A DNA stretch of 64,000 nt from an uncultured Desulfosarcina sp. GTDB taxonomy: Bacteria > Desulfobacterota > Desulfobacteria > Desulfobacterales > Desulfosarcinaceae. The position numbers and the translations under genes were made by a program. This document shows positions 16,067 through 25,198 of this stretch, piece after piece (position 1 is the first letter of the stretch; each line of letters begins with the position of its first letter). The stretch is taken from NCBI RefSeq assembly GCF_963668215.1, contig NZ_OY764191.1:62001-126000 (forward strand), read 5' to 3'. The notes under the pieces are model-generated. The model saw only the letters and a list, made by a program, of their open reading frames with translations. It was not told the origin of the DNA and searched no databases.

Positions 16067-17748
16067 CTAGTGTCCATCCGGCAACATAACTTGCCGGTAT
16101 CAATAAAAAAAGCGCATTTTGTAGTGGCTTATCTCTTCTCGTTGTAGTATATTGAAAGTCGCCAAACAACCAATATAACTACAAAATAAAGAAAAGGGCC
16201 AAACACAAAATGCGCGAAAAACATCAAAAACAAATGCCGCTTATCGATCCCCCAACCGGTCATCCCAGAGAAAAAGAGTTGGAAGCGATCAGCATCGTGC
16301 TGGATAGCATTCCTACCATTTGCGACCATGTACTGCAAGACCTCAACAAAGGCAAAATCCTCAAGAGTCGAACCGGGGCTCGCGGCATGACAGCCGAACA
16401 GGTTCTGCGCGCTGCGGTGGTAATGCGGCTTTACAGTTTCACCTATGAAGATCTGGCCTTTCATATTTCTGACTCCAGAGCCTTGAGACGATTTTGCCGA
16501 ATCGGTATTGCCGACAAGGGATTTAAAAAGTCGGCCCTGAACACCAATATCAAAATGATATCTCCGCAAACCTGGGAGTTCATATCTCGTGATCTTTTGG
16601 CCTATGCCAAGGACGAAAAAATCGAAAAAGGCAGAAAGGCGCGGGTCGATTGTACGGTGGTCGAGTCCAACATTCATCCGCCTCTTGATTCCGTCCAACT
16701 GTACGATGCGGTTCGCGTCATTGCCCGCTTGTTGATCAAAGTCCGAGACGAATTCGGGATCAAGGTTGTTTTTACCGACCATCAGCGCCGTGCCAAAAAA
16801 AGAATGATCGGCGTCCAGTACGCCAAAGGGGACAAACAGCGTACGCCCCTTTACAAAGACCTGCTCAAGGTTACACGTAAAACCATCGGCTATGCCATCC
16901 AGACCGAAAAAGCATTGGCACGACATTGCAGCGCAGACCCTTTGTTGCTGGGTTTGTTCAGTGAGATCAAACATTATGGAGACCTGGCCCGAAAGGTATA
17001 CGACCAAACCTTTCGCCGTGTCGTTCAAGGTGAAAGCGTGCCGGCCGACCAGAAGGTGTTTTCTCTTTTCGAAGACCATACGGACATCATTATCAAGGAC
17101 CGCCGAGACACTTACTACGGTCATAAAATCTGTATGACAGGCGGTGCCTCGAATCTGATCCTGGATTGTGTCATCCTTGAAGGCAACCCCGCCGATAGCG
17201 AACTGGTTGAAACGATGCTCGATCGTCAACATCAGATCTACGGCCGCTATCCGCTGAAGGCCGCTTTGGACGGCGGTTTCGCATCCAAAGACAATCTCGT
17301 CAAAGCCAAAGAGCGTAAAATCAAGGATGTGTGCTTTTCCAAGAAACGCGGCCTGAAAGAAGCCGATATGTGCCGCAGTGATTACGTTTACAAAAAGCTC
17401 CGACAGTTTCGTGCCGGGATCGAATCCGGTATATCCTGGCTCAAGCGCAGCTTCGGTCTGACGCGCTGCACTTGGAAAGGATTTCGTTCGTTCAAAAGCT
17501 ATGTGTTGTCATCAGTGGTTGCCGCCAATTTGCTTACGATTGCGCGAAAGAAACTGGCGGCCGTTTAGGCCTATAATTTCTTTTGCGACGCAGGAACTTG
17601 ATGGATCGGTGCGCGAAAAAGGAGCCTAATATAGTCATATGATCATAAAACGAGAGGGCTATTGTCAGAAGTACTTCGCCAAAAAGCAGTGCCCAATTTT
17701 TTGATCAGCGAAAACGGCTTAAATTCATTATTTATGGACAGACACTAG
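16067..17748 (+). mobile_element. Insertion sequence with ISNCY/IS1182-like DDE transposase
   Basis: Ends are imperfect inverted repeats, CTAGTGTCCATCC on the left and CTAGTGTCTGTCC (complement) on the right, with CTAG next to both. A subterminal hairpin (CCGGCAA-N6-TTGCCGG) lies at 16078-16097. One intact transposase gene lies inside. The right end directly abuts the next IS at 17751. Confidence 0.7.
16210..17568 (+). CDS. DDE transposase (ISNCY/IS1182-like)
   Basis: A 452-residue transposase. The N-terminal part (GMTAEQVLRAAVVMRLYSFT, YEDLAFHISDSRALRRFC) is the usual IS5/IS1182-type DUF772-like region. The catalytic acids are likely the Asp in RKARVDCTVVESNIHPP, the Asp in KAALDGGFASKDN and the Glu in FRAGIESGISWLKRSFG. 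The ORF is undisrupted, so the element may be active. The ATG start is at 16210, with AAAGAAAAGGG about 10 bases upstream. Confidence 0.8.
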   Translation: MREKHQKQMPLIDPPTGHPREKELEAISIVLDSIPTICDHVLQDLNKGKILKSRTGARGMTAEQVLRAAVVMRLYSFTYEDLAFHISDSRALRRFCRIGIADKGFKKSALNTNIKMISPQTWEFISRDLLAYAKDEKIEKGRKARVDCTVVESNIHPPLDSVQLYDAVRVIARLLIKVRDEFGIKVVFTDHQRRAKKRMIGVQYAKGDKQRTPLYKDLLKVTRKTIGYAIQTEKALARHCSADPLLLGLFSEIKHYGDLARKVYDQTFRRVVQGESVPADQKVFSLFEDHTDIIIKDRRDTYYGHKICMTGGASNLILDCVILEGNPADSELVETMLDRQHQIYGRYPLKAALDGGFASKDNLVKAKERKIKDVCFSKKRGLKEADMCRSDYVYKKLRQFRAGIESGISWLKRSFGLTRCTWKGFRSFKSYVLSSVVAANLLTIARKKLAAV

Positions 17749-17750
17749 CT

Positions 17751-19508
17751 AGTGCTCATCCAGAAATAGGGAAATTTGGTCGAGATCGAGGCGCACGAAA
17801 AATTTTACCGCAGTCATATAGTTGATCTGAAGTTTCCCCGTTTTGGGTGGCGGCAAGATGGTTGAGAATTCTCGCGACGTGTAAATATTGCTAATGATTA
17901 CAGGCGGTTAATAGAATGGCGGCTCCTTGTAACCCATTGATATCATTGGACATATTCGGCTGATTTTTTAATGATAAGCGTAAATATGTATAAAATACGG
18001 GAAGTTATGATTGAATGCGAGGGCCGGTTGTGGTATGCTTCTTCTACCACGAAAAAAAACACCAAAACCGGGAGCCTCGCATGTTCATCCTACACGACAT
18101 TCTCGAAAAACTCAAAAACGAATTCCCGCAGTCTCGAAAAGGTCAAGAGTGCGGAATCTGGTTCACCTATACGATCATGGCGATCATCGTGCCTTTCGCC
18201 TCGTCCAGGACATCGTGCATCCTCCGGTGTCTCAGATCCCTGTTCGGCTTTACCGGGATACGGCGAAAACGATTCTACACGTTCATGGCATCTCCAAAGA
18301 TACCATGGAAACGATTGTGGCAGACGCTGTGGAAAATGATTCCCCAACCACTGACCGGCGGGCGGCTGTTGCTGGCACTGGATGACTATGTCAACCCCAA
18401 AACGGGCAAGAAAATCTTCGGATGCGAAAAGATATTCGATCATGCTGCCAAACAGAATCAGTCGAAATATCCGTGGGCACAGAATGTCGTTACCGTGGGA
18501 CTGCTGAAGATCGTCAAGGGACGATGGGCGTGCCTGCCCTTGAGCTACCGCTTCTATCACCTGAAAAAGAGCATTGCCCGCATGCATCGCCAAGGCGGGC
18601 CGAAATTGGCGTTTACCAGCAAGATGGCCATGGCTGTCGACATGATCACAGATGTTGCCGGGGTCTTTGGTCGAAAGCGGATCATCGTCACCACCGATTC
18701 CTGGTTCGGTAACAATGGCTTGTGGAAGCCGCTGCATGATCGACTGGGAATATGGATTGACATGATTTCCCGGCTCAGATCGAACAGCAATCTGTTCGAT
18801 CTGCCCGGTCCGCATGTCAGCAGTCGGGTGGGGCGGCCCCGAAAATACGGCCGGAAATTGGGCAATGCGGCGTCGATGGCTGCGTATTACAGATCTCTGG
18901 CACAGGAATACACCGTCAATTTGTATGGCCGCGACAGGACCATCTTGGCCTATGAGCGTGTGGTCATGCTCAAAACGATGCGCTGTGCCGTCAAAGTGGT
19001 TTGGGTTTATCGACAAACCCAGTGGGTGGCTTTTTTCTCAACCGACATGTCCCTGTCCGTTCGACAGATCGTTGAGTATTATGGTGCCCGCTGGAAAATC
19101 GAAGCCCTGTTCAAAGAACTGAAACGCGACATCGGCAGTGCCGAAACGCAAACCCGTCATCCGCAGGCGGTCGGCAACCACCTGCACTTTTGCATGTTGG
19201 CGACCACCGTCGCCTGGATCTATGCAAGTCGGGCCGAGAAGACACCAACCCGTCGGCATGCAGTTGATGGCCGGAGCCATTTTGCCTTCTCGGACGTTCG
19301 CCGATCGATAGCCAAAGCCGCCATGGACGATAATTTTCGTAGGCTTTTCCCTGGCCCACGTATATCCGTCATAAATTCACTGGTGGACGTACTGCTGCAC
19401 ATGGCGGCGTGATGCTTTATAGGAAACTTTAGATAGTTGATATTTCGAGGATAAAATTTTTCGCGCAACAAAGATATCGGGCGAATTGGCCATTTCTGGA
19501 TGGGCACT
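17751..19508 (+). mobile_element. IS4-superfamily insertion sequence
   Basis: The left end starts AGTGCTCATCCAGAAATAGG and the right end, complemented, starts AGTGCCCATCCAGAAATGG; similarity continues patchily for about 60 bp (shared GCGCGAAAAATTTTA-like block). One transposase gene lies inside. A 143-bp deletion derivative made of both ends is found at 24941-25083, which independently confirms these borders. Confidence 0.8.
18081..19412 (+). CDS. IS4-type DDE transposase
   Basis: A 443-residue transposase starting MFILHDILEKLKNEF; upstream in-frame codons from 18015 are less likely. First Asp in LLLALDDYVNPKTGKK, second in IIVTTDSWFGNNGLW, third acidic residue in the YREK signature YYGARWKIEALFKELK, diagnostic of the IS4 superfamily. 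The frame is intact to the stop at 19412. Confidence 0.85.
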   Translation: MFILHDILEKLKNEFPQSRKGQECGIWFTYTIMAIIVPFASSRTSCILRCLRSLFGFTGIRRKRFYTFMASPKIPWKRLWQTLWKMIPQPLTGGRLLLALDDYVNPKTGKKIFGCEKIFDHAAKQNQSKYPWAQNVVTVGLLKIVKGRWACLPLSYRFYHLKKSIARMHRQGGPKLAFTSKMAMAVDMITDVAGVFGRKRIIVTTDSWFGNNGLWKPLHDRLGIWIDMISRLRSNSNLFDLPGPHVSSRVGRPRKYGRKLGNAASMAAYYRSLAQEYTVNLYGRDRTILAYERVVMLKTMRCAVKVVWVYRQTQWVAFFSTDMSLSVRQIVEYYGARWKIEALFKELKRDIGSAETQTRHPQAVGNHLHFCMLATTVAWIYASRAEKTPTRRHAVDGRSHFAFSDVRRSIAKAAMDDNFRRLFPGPRISVINSLVDVLLHMAA

Positions 19509-19524
19509 AGATAATCTTTAGCAA

Positions 19525-19728
19525 TCATATCCCTTTTGACACATTATGGATTACGCTATCAATACTATTATTGCGCAGGGATGCGAAATCGACCCGCATG
19601 CCAATTTCTATACATTCAATTGGGAAGAGATTAACGAATGGTTTTTCGAATCCACGCTCTTTATAGCCTCCCCAGGGCGCCCCGTCCCCCACGAAATATG
19701 GAAATACCCTATCGTCTTCTATCGCCAC
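19525..19728 (-). CDS. Uncertain ORF at the 3' end of the hox operon
   Basis: A 67-codon frame begins at GTG 19728, overlapping the last 10 bases of hoxH: MAIEDDRVFPYFVGDGAPWG, then GYKERGFEKPFVNLFPIECI. It does not look like a hydrogenase maturation protease and I recognise no family. It ends 17 bp before the IS at 19508, so it could be the surviving start of a gene cut by that insertion, or chance. The opposite strand is also open here. Confidence 0.25.
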   Translation of the reverse strand: MAIEDDRVFPYFVGDGAPWGGYKERGFEKPFVNLFPIECIEIGMRVDFASLRNNSIDSVIHNVSKGI

Positions 19729-21140
19729 TTTTCGTCCACCACATGGCCGTCGGGCCCCAGAAGGCGGACATGCAGCGAATTTATGCCAAGGGCATGGGTG
19801 GAGCAGCTGAGGCAGGGGTCGAAGACCCGGATCACCGCTTCGAGCCGTGTGAGGACGGGTTCGGGCACCTCGCCGTTTTTGATGAAATGCCGGGCGACCT
19901 GAAGCACCCCGCGGTTCATGGCCAGGTTGTTGTTGCCCGTGGCGACGATGAGGTTGACCCCGGTGATGAGGCCGTTTTCGTCCACCTGATAGTGGTGAAA
20001 CAGCGTTCCCCGGGGGGCCTCCACGACACCGATGCCCTCGAAGAAGTTCGGCTGGGCGTGGGCCCGCACCCTGGGGTTCAGAATGTCGGGATCATCTGTA
20101 AGCTGCCCGGCCTTTTCAATCGTGTAGAGAATTTCGATCAGCCGGGCATAATGATTGTAGAAAGAACTCAGGATCGGGCCTTTCTCGAGGCTCTTGAACT
20201 CGGCCCACTCCTCATCGGCCAGGGGCGTCCGGCACCCGCTGCAGACATTCAGGCGGGCGGCGGGTCCCACCCGGTAGATGCCCTCGGGATACCCCAGGGG
20301 CAGGTAGTAGGGCGACTTCAGATAAGAATTGTCTTCCACGGCCTCGCCGATATATTCGGCATACCGCGCCGGCGGCACCTGTTCGGCGACAACGTTTCCC
20401 TGGTAGTCGATAAACCGCAGGTTGCCGTCGAAAAGCTCCAGGTTGCCGAAAGGGTCCACCAGCCCCAGGAACATGGACGGAAAGTTGGCAAAGGTACGGA
20501 TCTCTTCGCGGTAGTTTTCCATGGACGGTTTAAACCACCCGATGGTTCGCAGAACGATATCCCGGGCCTCCGGGAGGACCGCCCTGATATTCTCGAGGTT
20601 TTCCTTTGAAAGCGGAACTCCCACACCACCGGGAACCACCCAGGTGGGATGGATTTTTTTGCCGGCCAGCCATTGGATGATCGACTGGCCGATCTGCCGA
20701 AGGCGGATCCCGTCGGCGGCCAGTTGGGGATGGGTCTCCAGCAGGCCGAGAATGTTTCGCTTTTCCGGCGGGCCATCGAAACCGAGCAGCAGGTCCGGAG
20801 AGGAGAGGTAGAAGAAGCTCAGGGCATGGGACTGCATAATGGAGGCGAGGTTCAGAAGTGCCCGCAGCCGTTGTCCCGCCTCCGGAACGGTAACCCCGAG
20901 AATGGCGTCACAGGCCTTGGCGGACGCCAGGGAGTGGGAAACCGGGCAGATTCCGCAAATCCGCTCCACCAGGGACGGCATCTCGTAATAGGGCCTGCCC
21001 TCGCAGAACTTCTCAAAGCCCCTGAACTGGGTGACATGGAAGGCGGCATCTTCGACTTGCCCGGATGCATCCAGTTGAATGGTAATTTTCCCATGCCCTT
21101 CGATGCGGTGAACCGGATCGATCACAATTTGTCTGTCCAT
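19719..21140 (-). CDS. hoxH: NAD-reducing [NiFe]-hydrogenase large subunit HoxH
   Basis: A 473-residue group 3d large subunit carrying the NiFe(CN)2CO site. The two cysteine pairs that bind nickel are present: RICGICPVSHSLA near residue 60 and DPCLSCSTHALG near residue 443. The short tail after DPCxxCxxH (INSLHVRLLGPDGHVVDEKWR region) would be removed by a maturation endopeptidase, which is not encoded in this window. It forms the hydrogenase module with HoxY and is last in hoxEFUYH. IS elements lie just downstream. Confidence 0.93.
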   Translation of the reverse strand: MDRQIVIDPVHRIEGHGKITIQLDASGQVEDAAFHVTQFRGFEKFCEGRPYYEMPSLVERICGICPVSHSLASAKACDAILGVTVPEAGQRLRALLNLASIMQSHALSFFYLSSPDLLLGFDGPPEKRNILGLLETHPQLAADGIRLRQIGQSIIQWLAGKKIHPTWVVPGGVGVPLSKENLENIRAVLPEARDIVLRTIGWFKPSMENYREEIRTFANFPSMFLGLVDPFGNLELFDGNLRFIDYQGNVVAEQVPPARYAEYIGEAVEDNSYLKSPYYLPLGYPEGIYRVGPAARLNVCSGCRTPLADEEWAEFKSLEKGPILSSFYNHYARLIEILYTIEKAGQLTDDPDILNPRVRAHAQPNFFEGIGVVEAPRGTLFHHYQVDENGLITGVNLIVATGNNNLAMNRGVLQVARHFIKNGEVPEPVLTRLEAVIRVFDPCLSCSTHALGINSLHVRLLGPDGHVVDEKWR

Positions 21141-21191
21141 GGTGTATCTCCGGGTATATCATCGTCTCCCCAACTTTCGGGGATGCAGGCG

Positions 21192-21746
21192 TTATCCGAA
21201 TCGGACCCTGCCGGCCAGATCCGGCAGGCGATTTTCCAGAAGTGCCGACAGCACTTCGAAAATGGCATCCGCCGCCGGCGGACACCCCGGCAGAAACAGA
21301 TCCACTTCGATAACGGCGTGTACCGGCTGTACCTTGTCGAGAAGATGCGGAATGTCCCGGTCCGGTATCCGGGGCCGGTGGGTCGCGTTCTTCAGGTAGC
21401 TTCGAGTCATTACCTCCTGAAGGGGGAACCGGTTTCGCATGCCGGGGATGTTTCCGGTGACGGCGCAGTCTCCGAATGCCACCACCTGCCGGGTGTTTTT
21501 GCGGATCGCATGAAGCTTTTCGACATCCTCCCCGCTGGCAACGGCGCCCTCGACGAAGCAGACGTCCACGTTCTGCGGATAGGTCCGGGTGTCGACGATG
21601 GGGCTGAACACCAGGTCGATGCGGTCGGCTGCGGCCACCAGGCGCTCGTCGATATCCAGCAGTGACATGTGGCATCCGGAGCAGCCGTCGAGCCAGATGG
21701 TAGCGATGCGCATTTTCTCAGTGGGAGGTTGCGAGGGCACGCTCAT
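21192..21746 (-). CDS. hoxY: NAD-reducing hydrogenase small subunit HoxY
   Basis: A 184-residue small subunit of soluble group 3d enzymes, lacking a Tat signal. It holds the proximal [4Fe-4S] cluster: DGCSGCHMSLLD, then GDCAVTGNIPGMRN, then FLPGCPPAADAI supply the four cysteines. It passes electrons from HoxH to the HoxFU diaphorase. Its start overlaps the end of hoxU by 4 bp, and 51 bp separate it from hoxH. Confidence 0.93.
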   Translation of the reverse strand: MSVPSQPPTEKMRIATIWLDGCSGCHMSLLDIDERLVAAADRIDLVFSPIVDTRTYPQNVDVCFVEGAVASGEDVEKLHAIRKNTRQVVAFGDCAVTGNIPGMRNRFPLQEVMTRSYLKNATHRPRIPDRDIPHLLDKVQPVHAVIEVDLFLPGCPPAADAIFEVLSALLENRLPDLAGRVRFG

Positions 21747-22504
21747 GGTTCAGCTTCCTTTCTCATCATTTGGAGATAGGGGAGAAACTCGGGGCGCTTG
21801 GTCATTTCCGCCACGGACTTCCCCTTTTCGGACAAAGCGCCGGTGGGACATACCTGGACGCATTTCCCGCAACCGGTGCAGGTTTCGGATTCTCCCCAGG
21901 GCTGGTTGAGGTCCGAGATGATCCGGGCATGAATGCCCCGGCCCGCGATATCCCAGGTGTGGGCGCCCTCGATGTCCTTGCAGACACGGATACACCGCAT
22001 ACAAAGGACGCACCGGTTATGGTCCAACGAAAACCGGGGGTGGGAGGCATCCACCGGATGGGGCAAATTGAGATAATCGTAGCGGACATGGGTCATGCCG
22101 AGCTTGTCGGCCAGATCCTGCAGCTCGCAGTTGCCGTTGACCACGCAGACCGAGCAGACATGGTTTCTTTCCGAGAAGATGAGTTCCAGTATTTTGCGGC
22201 GGTAGTCGCGGATGCGCGGCGAGTCGGTGATCACGTCCATATCCTGTTTCACCAGGGTGACGCAGGCGGCAAAGAGCTTCGGGCTCCCCTGGATCTCCAC
22301 GATGCACAGGCGGCAGGCGCCGCGTTCGGCAAGGCCGTCCAGATGGCACAGGGTGGGAATGGCGATGCCGTTCTGGCGGGCTACCGTCAGGATGGTCTCG
22401 TCTTCCCGGCCACTGACGTCCCTTCCGTCGATGCGCAAGGTGTAGATGCGTACGGGATTGACGTCCGTTCTGGGTTTCGGGGGTGTCGACGTGGTGGATG
22501 TCAT
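21743..22504 (-). CDS. hoxU: Diaphorase iron-sulfur subunit HoxU
   Basis: A 253-residue NuoG-N-like protein that wires the diaphorase to the hydrogenase. An N-terminal [2Fe-2S] ferredoxin domain shows LCHLDGLAERGACRLC; a His/Cys-ligated cluster region contains CSVCVVNGNCELQ; two [4Fe-4S] motifs follow, CVLCMRCIRVC and CTGCGKCVQVCPTG. Start ATG 22504 overlaps the hoxF stop in ATGA, so the two are translationally coupled; the longer open frame to 22771 lies inside hoxF and is spurious. Confidence 0.92.
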   Translation of the reverse strand: MTSTTSTPPKPRTDVNPVRIYTLRIDGRDVSGREDETILTVARQNGIAIPTLCHLDGLAERGACRLCIVEIQGSPKLFAACVTLVKQDMDVITDSPRIRDYRRKILELIFSERNHVCSVCVVNGNCELQDLADKLGMTHVRYDYLNLPHPVDASHPRFSLDHNRCVLCMRCIRVCKDIEGAHTWDIAGRGIHARIISDLNQPWGESETCTGCGKCVQVCPTGALSEKGKSVAEMTKRPEFLPYLQMMRKEAEP

Positions 22505-24156
22505 GTGATGGCCTCCCGGGCGTTTCCCATGGCGCATACACCGGCGTCGCAGTGACGTCGGCGGATATGGGCCGTGTACTCGTCTTCGAAATACCGCAGC
22601 GTACTTTTCACCGGGTTCGGCGCCGTCTGGCCAAGGCCGCACAGGCTGGTCGCGCCCACAAGGTCGCACAACTCCTTGAGGGTATCGATATCTCCGACTC
22701 TTCCGTCCCCGGCGGTGATCCGTTCCAGAATATTGAAAAGCTGGGCGGTGCCGACCCGGCAGGGCACACATTTTCCGCAGGATTCGGACATGCAGAACTC
22801 CATGAAGAATTTGGCCACATCCACCATGCAGGCCCCGTCGTCCATGACGATCATGCCGCCGGAGCCCATGATGGAGCCCACCTCCTTAAGGGATTCGTAA
22901 TCCACCGGCATGTCCAGGAACTGCTCGGGCACGCAACCGCCGGAGGGGCCGCCGGTCTGGACGGCCTTGAACCTTCGGCCGGCGGGAATTCCGCCGCCGA
23001 TGTCGAAAACGATCTCCCGCAGGGTGGTCCCCATGGGCACCTCGATGAGCCCGGTCTTATTTATCTTTCCGGCCAGGGCGAACACCTTGGTCCCCTTGCT
23101 TTTTTCCGTGCCGATGCCGGCGAACCACCCGCCGCCGCGACTGACAATGGGGGCGATATTGGCAAAGGTTTCCACGTTGTTGATCAGGGTCGGGCAGCCC
23201 CAGAGACCGAATTCGGCGGGGAACGGGGGCCGGGGACGCGGTCTTCCGAGCCTTCCCTCGATGGAGGCGATAAGGGCGGTCTCCTCGCCGCAGACAAAGG
23301 CGCCGGCCCCCAGCCGCAGTTGAATGTCGAAGGCAAAGGGGGTGTTGAAGATATTCTCCCCGAGAATTCCCAACTGCTTCGCCTGCTTGATGGCGCGGCG
23401 AAGCCGCTCGATGGCCAGGGGATACTCGGCCCGGACATAGATGTAGCCCCGAAAGGCGCCCACAGCGTATCCGGCGATGGCCATGCCCTCGATCACCCGG
23501 TGGGGGTCGCTCTCCAGAACGCTTCTGTCCATGAACGCACCGGGATCTCCCTCGTCGGCATTGCAGACCACGTACTTGTTGGCCTGCTGCGCCTTGTAGA
23601 CCGTCGTCCATTTCAGGCCGGTGGGAAATCCGGCCCCGCCCCGGCCCCGAAGGCCGCTGGCAGTGACCTCGTCGATGACCTGCCTCGGGCTCATCTGTCT
23701 CAGGGCCTGGTAGAGGGCTTCGTAGCCGCCCGCGGCGATATAGCTTTCGATGCGTTCGGGCTCGACGATGCCGCAGTTTTCAAGAACGATTTTCTTCTGC
23801 CGGGAGAAAAACGGCTGGTCGACCGGCAGCAGCAGCCGGGAAACCGGGGCGCCGGCGAGGCTGCCGATGATCTCCGGGGCATCGGATGGCTGGACCGCCT
23901 GATAGGCGACATTCGAAGGTGAGATGTCGATAAGCGGTCCAACGGCGCAGAGTCCCAGGCATCCGACGCCCCGGACCCGGCACTCCTTCTCCTTTCCCTG
24001 CCGCCGGATCTCTTCTTCGAGGGATGCTTTTACGGCATCGCTTCGGCAGGACAGGCAGCCTGCTGCCACGCAGACGTTGATGCGGTAACGGTAGGATTCA
24101 ACGGAATCAGTCTCCGTTTTCGCGATCTCCTGCAGATTCTCGATGGTCAGCGTCAT
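22501..24156 (-). CDS. hoxF: NAD(H)-binding diaphorase subunit HoxF
   Basis: A 551-residue NuoF-type flavoprotein that exchanges electrons with NAD+. An N-terminal thioredoxin-like [2Fe-2S] domain has CVAAGCLSC and CLGLC; the FMN/NADH domain shows GLRGRGGAGFPTGLKW and CGEETALIASIEG; the [4Fe-4S] site is SCGKCVPCRVG near the C terminus with a later Cys in SLCGLGQTAP. It overlaps hoxE by 50 bp and hoxU by 4 bp. Confidence 0.92.
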   Translation of the reverse strand: MTLTIENLQEIAKTETDSVESYRYRINVCVAAGCLSCRSDAVKASLEEEIRRQGKEKECRVRGVGCLGLCAVGPLIDISPSNVAYQAVQPSDAPEIIGSLAGAPVSRLLLPVDQPFFSRQKKIVLENCGIVEPERIESYIAAGGYEALYQALRQMSPRQVIDEVTASGLRGRGGAGFPTGLKWTTVYKAQQANKYVVCNADEGDPGAFMDRSVLESDPHRVIEGMAIAGYAVGAFRGYIYVRAEYPLAIERLRRAIKQAKQLGILGENIFNTPFAFDIQLRLGAGAFVCGEETALIASIEGRLGRPRPRPPFPAEFGLWGCPTLINNVETFANIAPIVSRGGGWFAGIGTEKSKGTKVFALAGKINKTGLIEVPMGTTLREIVFDIGGGIPAGRRFKAVQTGGPSGGCVPEQFLDMPVDYESLKEVGSIMGSGGMIVMDDGACMVDVAKFFMEFCMSESCGKCVPCRVGTAQLFNILERITAGDGRVGDIDTLKELCDLVGATSLCGLGQTAPNPVKSTLRYFEDEYTAHIRRRHCDAGVCAMGNAREAIT

Positions 24157-24673
24157 GTGACCTCCACGCCTGAAGTTTGTTCACAACGGTGTCCCACGTA
24201 AGGTTGCCGACAATGGTGCCGTCGAACACGCCTGCCGGGGCGAGTCCGCAGGAGCCGAGGCACCGGGCGATCATGAGGGATATCTTTCCGTCGGCAGTGG
24301 TTTCCCCCGCATGGATTTCCAGCATCTTCTCGACCTTGCAAAGGATCTCGGCGGCCCCGCCGATGTGGCAGGCAGTGCCCCTGCACAGCACGCAGGTATG
24401 CTCGCCGGGGGGCTTGAGGGTGAAAAAATGATAGAAGGTTGCCACGGCATATACCCGGCTCAAGGGGACTTTCAGCCGGCCGGCGACATATCGCATCAAG
24501 TCGGGATCGAGATAGCCGAATGCTTCCTGAACGGCATGCAGCGTTTCGATCAGAGCGTGGGACGCATATCCGTGCAGGCGCATGGTTCGGTCGATGATTC
24601 GAAGGCGCTTGTCAGGGGCAGCGGGAGACAGGGAAGGCGATGACAAACCGGGTGGAGCCGTCTCAGGGATCAT
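24107..24673 (-). CDS. hoxE: Diaphorase [2Fe-2S] subunit HoxE
   Basis: A 188-residue NuoE-like subunit. AVQEAFGYLDPDLMRYVAGR and VPLSRVYAVATFYHFFTLKP are the standard NuoE helices; the four cluster cysteines lie in CVLCRGTACHIGG (second and third Cys of that run) and CLGSCGLAPAG. It is first in the operon and preceded by GGAGG (24681-24685, minus strand) 7 bases before ATG 24673. Its presence marks a five-subunit hoxEFUYH enzyme. Confidence 0.92.
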   Translation of the reverse strand: MIPETAPPGLSSPSLSPAAPDKRLRIIDRTMRLHGYASHALIETLHAVQEAFGYLDPDLMRYVAGRLKVPLSRVYAVATFYHFFTLKPPGEHTCVLCRGTACHIGGAAEILCKVEKMLEIHAGETTADGKISLMIARCLGSCGLAPAGVFDGTIVGNLTWDTVVNKLQAWRSHDADHRESAGDRENGD

Positions 24674-24716
24674 GGGTCGGCCTCCATTTCGTTGAAGGGG
24701 TTGTTTTTTTATATCC

Positions 24717-24732
24717 GCAAGAAACGAGCCAA
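24717..24732 (-). promoter_or_regulatory. Sigma-54 promoter of hoxEFUYH
   Basis: The minus strand reads TTGGCTCG-TTTC-TTGC, matching the -24/-12 consensus (TTGGCACG-N4-TTGC) at every position but one. Transcription would start near 24705, leaving a leader of about 32 bases to hoxE. Sigma-54 control of hydrogenase operons is established in other bacteria. The activator site is not visible, and the region between this promoter and the MITE at 24941 holds no convincing gene. Confidence 0.7.
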
Positions 24733-24940
24733 CCGATGATTTTGAAGACAGAAGGAAAACAGTTGGTTATAAAACAACTTCGGAGAATATCGGTGAATTA
24801 TGGGAAAAGAATCCGACGGCGTGATAAGAAATCAGACACAGAAATAATCGATGAAAACCCTGTCCTACCCTGCTTACCGGATCAGCGCGTGCCGGTATTA
24901 TCGACCCCTGTCACGATACCTTTCTCTTCCTTCTATAGTT

Positions 24941-25083
24941 AGTGCCCATCCAGAAATGGCCAATTTGCCCGATATCTTTGTTGCGCGAAAAATTTTATCC
25001 TAGGAATATCAACTATATACCTCCGGTAAAATTTTTCGTGCGCCTCGATCTCGACCAAATTTGCCTATTTCTGGATGGGCACT
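24941..25083. mobile_element. MITE derived from the IS4-type element at 17751-19508
   Basis: A 143-bp palindromic element. Its left part equals the complemented right end of the IS, its right part the complemented left end, joined near 25010 with the transposase gene deleted. Both tips read AGTGCCCATCCAGAAAT. AGTT flanks both ends, a probable 4-bp target duplication. It could be moved in trans by the transposase at 18081. Confidence 0.8.
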
Positions 25084-25198
25084 AGTTATATCCACGATCT
25101 CCTGCGTGGTAATTTTTGCTTTGACAGAAGGGACATCAAGATGACTTAAATACTCAAAAGGAACAAAAACAAACTGAAGAATAATAGGAAAACAAACC

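Noticed and set aside
22483..23922. 479-codon plus-strand frame opposite hoxF
   Set aside because: hoxF carries all catalytic motifs of its family on the other strand; the plus-strand frame is a compositional shadow.
24640..24942. 100-codon ORF upstream of hoxE
   Set aside because: It overlaps the hoxE start and the sigma-54 promoter, has no ribosome site and shows no protein-like pattern.
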